Below the pieces are notes generated by a model that worked only from the letters and a program-made list of their open reading frames with translations, did not search any database and had not been told where the DNA came from. A stretch of DNA of 64,000 bases from Anisus vortex (taxonomy: Eukaryota; Mollusca; Gastropoda; Planorbidae): assembly GCA_949126835.1 (NCBI GenBank), contig OX421495.1, positions 18,556,079 through 18,620,078 on the forward strand, given 5' to 3'. Position numbers and translations under genes: made by a program. Positions within the stretch are counted from its first letter, which is position 1, and every line of letters begins with the position of its first letter. Below are positions 57,085 through 64,000 of the stretch, piece after piece.

Positions 57085-58498
57085 ACACAATCACACGTAA
57101 CCATTACAATCACACGTAACCATTACAATCACAAGTAACCATTACAATCACACGTAACCATTACAATCACACGTAACCATTACAATCACACGTAACCATT
57201 ATAATCACACGTAACCATTACAATCACACGTAACCATTACAATCACACGTAACCATTACAATCACACGTAACCATTACAATCACACGTAACCATTACAAT
57301 CACACGTAACCATTACAATCACACGTAACCATTACAATCACACGTAACCATTACAATCACACGTAACCATTACAATCACACGTAACCATTACAATCACAC
57401 GTAACCATTACAATCACACGTAACCATTACAATCACACGTAACCATTACAATCACACGTAACCATTACAATCACACGTAACCATTACAATCACACGTAAC
57501 CATTACAATCACACGTAACCATTACAATCACACGTAACCATTACAATCACACGTAACCATTACAATCACACGAAACCATTACAATCACACGTAACCATTA
57601 CAATCACACGTAACCATTACAATCACACGTAACCATTACAATCACAAGTAACCATTACAATCACACGTAACCATTTCAATCACACGTAACCATTACAATC
57701 ACACGTAACCATTACAATCACATGTAACCTTTACAATCACACGTAACCATTACAATCACACGTAACCATTACAATCACACGTAACCATTACAATCACACG
57801 TAACCATTACAATCACACGTAACCATTACAATCACACGTAACCATTACAATCACACGTAACCATTACAATCACACACTTAACCATTACAATCACACGTAA
57901 CCATTACAATCACACGTAACCATTACAATCACACGTAACCATTACAATCACACGTAACCATTACAATCACACGTAACCATTACAATCACACGTAACCATT
58001 ACAATCACACGTAACCATTACAATCACACGTAACCATTACAATCACACGTAACCATTACAATCACACGTAACCATTACAATCACACGTAACCATTACAAT
58101 CACACGTAACCATTACAATCACACGTAACCATTACAATCACACGTAACCATTACAATCACACGTAACCATTACAATCACACGAAACCATTACAATCACAC
58201 GTAACCATTACAATCACACGTAACCATTACAATCACACGTAACCATTACAATCACAAGTAACCATTACAATCACACGTAACCATTTCAATCACACGTAAC
58301 CATTACAATCACACGTAACCATTACAATCACATGTAACCTTTACAATCACACGTAACCATTACAATCACACGTAACCATTACAATCACACGTAACCATTA
58401 CAATCACACGTAACCATTACAATCACACGTAACCATTACAATCACACGTAACCATTACAATCACACACTTAACCATTACAATCACACACTTAACCATT
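57085..58498. repeat. 19-bp satellite-like array, about 74 copies, with 610-bp higher-order period
   Basis: Unit CAATCACACGTAACCATTA. The variants CGAAACC, CAAGTAACC, CATTTCAATC and CATGTAACCTTTAC occur once in each of two successive blocks in the same order and 610 bp apart. It begins after a poly-C/CA tract near 57060. Confidence 0.97.
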
Positions 58499-58854
58499 CA
58501 CAAACATTGACTGCTTAGATTTCTTATGGTGGAAGGATATCCTTTTAGTTAGCAGGTCGTGCAATCTTGTATATGTTCTTTTTTTTTAAGCAAATACTTT
58601 TTGAGTTTATTTTCATAAGCCGTATTAATGTACACACTGTTATGTGTGTTTAAGTAGGTACCTCCCCCTGACCTCCCGTTGAACTCTGCCACTGTCGCGT
58701 GATTAGTTTATTTTTATTTTTTACTAGCTGATGCAAGAGTTTTCTCCCAAGTACTCTCGTGGCATAGAAGTTAGTAGAAAACGACTTTTATAATTTTCTT
58801 TTGTTATTTTTAGAATAGTGCGCTTCCAGAAGGCTCCTTTAAAATAGTATAAAT

Positions 58855-59744
58855 ATAGGGCGTTTGCAATCACGTGACAAAAAACACGTGTTTTTTTGTT
58901 TATTTCGTGTAGTGGTGTACACAATGGCCGCTGTATCAATAAAGTGTCATATAGGCTCGAGCTTGTTTTTATTTATGTAAATAGGTCTAGCCGGCCCTAG
59001 CCTAATCACATTAATCAATTAATCTGCAGTATTTAAATTTTAAAATAGGGGGAATACATATAATTAATGTTGTACCGAACGATTAGGCCTACAATTATTC
59101 GCAATGACATCAATAATGAGGTCTATGCACAATTCCTTAGAGACAGAAAATCGATCACGTGATGCATTGTAAACTAAAAAATTGATCTTAATGGCACCTA
59201 TGCTTGTTAAAAATCCTTGAATATTGTGAAATTATAAATGATGCTCACGGATGGAACAATGTTTATAGACATACAATTATTAAAGGACAACACCTATTTG
59301 TTGATCTTTCAAAGGAAATCGAGGAAAACATTTTAGATTCTTTACATGATAATTTAGCGGTATAATTTGCGCACCCAACAGCAGCGCAGTAAGCCATTGT
59401 TAATGTTTACAAGTATAATTACCCAACATCACGTGACCGGAAAATCATTCTGCATAGACCTCATTATAATATCAATAAAATCAATTCGGATATGAAGATG
59501 ATAAAGTGGGCGTAAAATGTTGAAAATCGTTGAAAAAATACCATGTCAGGCTTTCTCTTGGACTAGGAAGATGATCTACGACTATTTACCTCCTAATTTG
59601 TGAGTAGGATAGCCAATATTCAGATGTGAATTTAGCATGATGAAGAACAACTTCACCACATTACATTTGTACCTCAAGTGGGTTCTATATTTACACAAAT
59701 ACGTCACTAAAAAACCTAAGCCACGCCCTTTGCGAACGCTCTAT
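58855..59744 (-). mobile_element. MITE family A, copy 2, carrying a second MITE
   Basis: On the minus strand it runs from ATAGAGCGTTCGCAAAGGGC to GCAAACGCCCTAT, matching 7754-8317 at both ends. The middle differs, partly because of the insertion 59114-59466. Confidence 0.78.
59114..59466. mobile_element. MITE family C, nested
   Basis: Perfect 16-bp terminal inverted repeats TAATGAGGTCTATGCA and TGCATAGACCTCATTA. There is no coding capacity and no clear target duplication. Confidence 0.7.
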
Positions 59745-60504
59745 AGGGGATTCGCGCTATATAGGGAGAGTTTTTGATACCGATGTAGTCTAAGTATTGT
59801 TTTTAATTCTGTTGTAGGATTTTCGTGAGTTTATTTTCTTTTCTATTTTTCTTTTCTATTAATTATATTAAGTTAGAAAACAAATTATTTTAAATTTGGT
59901 ATCGTCTGAAGTGTTGTTTTATTAAATAAGTTTATTTTTCTTATTATTAAATACGTTAGCCACAAATAATTAATATTACTAGTTATTTATTACAACCTCT
60001 TTAGCGAGACCTCATAATTTAAATTTTATTCTAAAAAAGGTTTGTAATAACACATCTACATACTTTACTTTTCATTTTTCGCTAAATCCTTGGGGGATGG
60101 GTGGTGTTGTGGGGGAGATGAGGCATAGCATGTGATTCTTTTGCTAAGAGCTCCTCCTGCGGGGACATGACGTGGTGCGTATTATCGACTCAAACCTCTT
60201 ACTGTCTTCGAGACACAGAGCGAAAGTTGCGGGCTGTAGGCACCCACGGCAGGCTGTTCTACAGACATCGACAATAGATTTTCGAACTATCTCACTCTGT
60301 GTTGGTTGGTATATTCAGTGACAGATATAGTACAAGCAACGTAACCTTTTCAGACCATGATGATACTTGGGGGTTGGCGAATTAGCCTTCAGGGTGAAAC
60401 AACAATAACCAATGTCATACACAATGCTTTTACATTAGTCTATAACATCATATTACAGTAATTCCAAATTTTCTATATTCTTCTATAGTATAATATTAAT
60501 ATAA

Positions 60505-60800
60505 TTCATTACATTATCCTACATTCGTCTCTAACATCATATTACATTCACCCAACTTTCCTACATTCGCCTGTAACATCATACTACATTCACCCAACTT
60601 TACTACATTCGCCTGTAACATCATATTACATTCACCCAACTTTCCTACATTCGCCTGTAACATCATATTACATTCATCCAATTTTCCTATATTCGCCTGT
60701 AACATCATATTACATTCACCCATTCCTTTATTCGTCTATAACATTATTTTACATTTATCCAACGTTCCTATTTTTCGTCTATAACATTCGTCCAACTTTT
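60505..60800. repeat. 39-bp minisatellite, about 7 copies
   Basis: Unit TACATTCGCCTGTAACATCA, then TATTACATTCACCCAACTTTC, decaying at both sides. A 69-residue minus frame follows from the multiple-of-three length. Confidence 0.9.
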
Positions 60801-60809
60801 CTACATTCA

Positions 60810-63780
60810 TCCAACTTTCCTTTTGCTCTAGTTGAATGTTAAGACCACAACACCTTCAGCGCCATTCAGCGGTCTCCGGGGACAGCTGGTCATCTAAAAG
60901 CCAGCGTTGACGAGAGAAAAAGAAAGAAAAAAAATCGTGCCATCTATTCAACCATTGTCCAAGAGAAATGCCAGAGAAATGGTACGAGGAATTATAAGCT
61001 TAGGAATAAAACTGTTAACCCATTCAGTTAGAAAGAAAGCATTAAAGGCTTTCGTGAGGTTGACCGTTGACCTTTACATGTAACTGAATATTTGTCTTTC
61101 TACCAATGTATGAGTCTGACAAAAAAAAAAGAAGACAACAAATAAAAATAGCTGGGTTTGTTAAATGTACTTGGACCTTGGAATGTAATGTTATATAATA
61201 TCTTATAATCGATTGTTGGGCTCTTACATATCAGAATTATTACACATGAAAAAAAAAATTTGAAATGTTCATGGGATTTTTTTGTATCCATTATAGACTT
61301 TATAGCAACTGCTATATATATTAACGACTCACACACTACAAAGAAATAAACAATTAAACATATTGCAGTATTCTGAACTACCCAGCGATAGAACTAAATG
61401 TTGCAATTTTAAATATAATATGTCGTTTGTTGCAGACACTATTTCTGTATAGAAAATTATTGCATACTACGCTTATCCTTAGTTTTAGTTGAATCTATAG
61501 CATCCGTGCTTTTCTGGAAGAAAGAACATTTATATGAAATCGTGCTAAGCAAATCCATGTTCATTTAATTGATAAACAAGAAGTCCTCTTGTTTCTAGAC
61601 GAACGACATTTTGGACAGAGTGCTCAGTCTTTTAATTCAGTAAAGAGAAATTTATTTGTATGCCTTTCCTTCATTATTTTTTAAATTTAACTTAAAAAAT
61701 AAAATATGTCAAGCACATTATCACGACCTTGATAGTCCAGTTGTAAAAAAAAACTATATGAGTTACACAATATATTTGATTTTTTTTTTTACGCCGGAAA
61801 CAACGCTGTTAAATATGGCTTTGATGTTACATTCAGGCCACGTCAGATGACATTACGGTAAACCTCATCGAACAGTCGCATAGAAAAAAAACATTGATTG
61901 TAAGTTTATGTAACGATAGGAAGCGGGCACATCGGTGAACTCCGGGTATGACGGTATGTGCACAGCGGGAATGTGATATATTATGGAGTTCTTAAAAAGA
62001 AAGCAATTACACTGCTGGTACCTTGAAAAAAACGAAAATCGAGTCTATAAAAATGATATACAAAATAACATGAAAGATTGTACTGGACAGATAAAGACAT
62101 AGATTATGACAAACACAGATGTGTTGGAGTTGGAAAAAAAATATTTCCGGCTTTTGGTTTGCTGGTGCTATGTTTCAGTAACTAAATAAATCAAAAATAT
62201 GTTTAAATAAAAACAAACTTGTAACATATTGGCTACAAATTGATATTTAATGTGCAATGGACCAAACTAAATTTATACTTAACTGTTAACATTTCTTATT
62301 AATACAGTCAGAACTCCATTTTTTAAAAATCTTTCTATATAGGAATGTTAGTTTCCAATATCTTTACTGAAACTACCTTTTTTTAATCACCGGCTGAATG
62401 AAAATTGACAAATTATAATCGAAAGGCCCGTTTTCTCAGTAACAACAATAACAAAACCAACCAAAAAAACAAAAACAACAACAATACATTAATTGTTATA
62501 TTTCATCGCTTCCCGGGCCCACTAACTTTTCCCTAACCCGCCGTCGTGACGCCATTTAAAAAGTCTGTCAATTCCCTTAGGGTGTTGCGGTGTTTTGTCA
62601 ACCCGTACAAAATACCCCAACAACAGTCTAGACTTAAATCTGGAATGAATTGGTTTTTAAAATGATGTCCACAAACACGCACACAAACAGAACGATGCTG
62701 ACTAGAGAGAGACACAGTGTGGGAATACATTTAGAAAGGGAAATGAGTGAAATAGACATTTGTACATCTACAAAAACATTGAAAACATTTCTGTCCGAGA
62801 GGATGGCATTGGCAACACAATGGCCGATTTCTAGAAAACTCAATCGCTTAAACGGTAATCAAGCGTTCGAAACCTCACGAAAGGAGATTATTACTGTAAA
62901 GGGTTTGGTGAAAGAGGCCGCATTAAAGAAACTCAATAAGAAAGTCATAAATCTGAATTTGAAAATAGATTGGGCATTACGCTAGGTAACGATATCTATC
63001 CCTCCAAGAAAACAGAACTCTCGCATGAATATTGGACAGGCTGCGAATGATTTGGTTTCTTTTACGAGACGTGTAGGCTGTACTCGCTGTATGAGACAGT
63101 GATATGCTAGGTATCGGAGATATTCCTCGGGTTTCGGGTATATACCGCTGATTTGGCGGAATATTTCGCGGGTTTTGGTGGATTTTCAGGTCTAAAGCCA
63201 ACAGATTTCTGAATTAAATGCACGCCTCCTATTTCTTCCACTAATGTTTCAGCAGTTTCAGCTCAAATGAATTGAATGGTGTGCGCTATCCAAGCCTTGC
63301 TTCATGAATATAGTCCACAACTCACCCGTGCCTGTGTTCTGAGTTCTGAGGAGAAGTAAACTACATTGTTATACGGCTGATCCGGCGCAAACTAGTAGGG
63401 AAACCACAACTATAGATGTAACTTACACAAGTGACTGCTTACTTGTCTGCTGGTGGGATGAACTATTTATAATGATAGACACCGTCATTGAAAAACACGT
63501 AACATATTCTTGCAAGAGTTTCGCTTTGAACTACAAGACTTTACAAGACACTCCACCTAGGGTACGGTAATATTCGGCGCTGGTGTAAATAATAAAGTTA
63601 AATAATAACCGATCAAACTAATAGTTTCATCGTGTAGATGTACAGCCATGCAGACAGATTAGCAAACATACTGACAAAAATTAAGACACTAATTTTCACA
63701 TGAAAAATTTCATGTTTTCAATGGAATAATACTTTTAAAAATATTAGATTGCTAAAAGAAAACCGTCCTCAGATTCCCCC
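60810..63780. other. No gene recognised
   Basis: AT-rich. A SINE-2-like tail (GCAGACACTATTTCTGTATA, GAAAATTATTGCATACTACG) lies at 61430-61505. The frame 62650-62985 is open for 111 residues but shows no domain and no convincing splice borders. Confidence 0.45.
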
Positions 63781-63825
63781 CTCTTTCTCCGTATGCCACG
63801 AGTTCCTGCATTGGTTCCACTGACC

Positions 63826-63859
63826 TCACGTGACCCAACACGTCTTTGCGATCACGTGA
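63826..63859. promoter_or_regulatory. Pair of TCACGTGA palindromes
   Basis: Perfect TCACGTGA at 63826-63833 and 63852-63859, 26 bp apart, in a GC-richer stretch. The motif is the M-box/CLEAR-type E-box bound by MITF/TFEB-like factors. Function here is only inferred. Confidence 0.3.
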
Positions 63860-64000
63860 GCGTCATGTGGAAACAGCGGAAGTCTTCTAGTCATCTCCCT
63901 TTTTACAAATCACGGCCATAAAACACTGAATCAATCAGAGTGGGCGTCCAAGGCTAAAACACACCGAGACTCGAGTAGAATAAACTGTTAAATAAACCAA

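Noticed and set aside
57085..58498. CRISPR-like array
   Set aside because: Units are contiguous with no unique spacers, in a eukaryotic context.
62650..62985. 111-residue plus frame as a gene
   Set aside because: No domain recognised and no clear splice sites or promoter; left as unassigned.

Overview
The window is eukaryotic nuclear DNA from an AT-rich, intron-rich and transposon-rich animal. It holds GT-AG spliced exons, tRNA-derived SINEs, non-LTR elements, hAT and THAP DNA transposons, Helitron-like elements, an LTR retrotransposon and seven or more minisatellites. A mollusc, perhaps a heterobranch gastropod, would fit the general character, but nothing here proves that. No bacterial operon, CRISPR array or genuine stand-alone tRNA or rRNA gene was seen.

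Layout. (1) 0.6-15.6 kb, minus strand: one host gene that I could assemble into 15 coding exons. Every GT-AG junction is phase-consistent and the product is 576 residues with a signal peptide. Its introns hold three large minisatellites (17-, 42- and 40-bp units), a MITE, a SINE, a LINE 3' end and a 1.35-kb hAT element with target duplications. (2) 14.9-24 kb: LINE, SINE, hAT and MITE debris, then a GC-richer, promoter-like stretch near 23.0-23.5 kb. (3) 24.2-27.3 kb: a four-level nest, with a LINE tail inside a Helitron-like element, inside a hAT, inside a THAP-domain DNA transposon. (4) 29.6-30.5 kb, plus strand: the terminal exon of one unidentified gene, then the first coding exon of a secreted or membrane leucine-rich-repeat protein. 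(5) 31.7-38.65 kb: a complete LTR retrotransposon whose two 1,033-bp LTRs look identical. It has a tRNA-Pro primer-binding site and a 1,220-residue Gag-protease-integrase ORF. Integrase lies before the start of the reverse transcriptase. Nearly all of RT and RNase H is deleted, and only the RNase H tail survives, out of frame. The domain order and SCAN-like capsid point to the Gmr1-like branch of Ty3/gypsy elements. (6) 39-46.3 kb: MITEs, foldbacks, degenerate hAT and THAP elements, a LINE RNase H relic and a canonical Helitron 3' end. (7) 47-64 kb: gene-poor sequence with a second Helitron-like copy, a 2.1-kb 27-bp satellite open on both strands, a 1.4-kb 19-bp satellite with a 610-bp higher-order period, a nested MITE and smaller repeats.

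The host genes show no common pathway. The strongest leads are the Gmr1-like element with its RT deletion, the unassigned secreted gene with an LPMO-like front half and duplicated beta-rich back half, and the nested-transposon stratigraphy.
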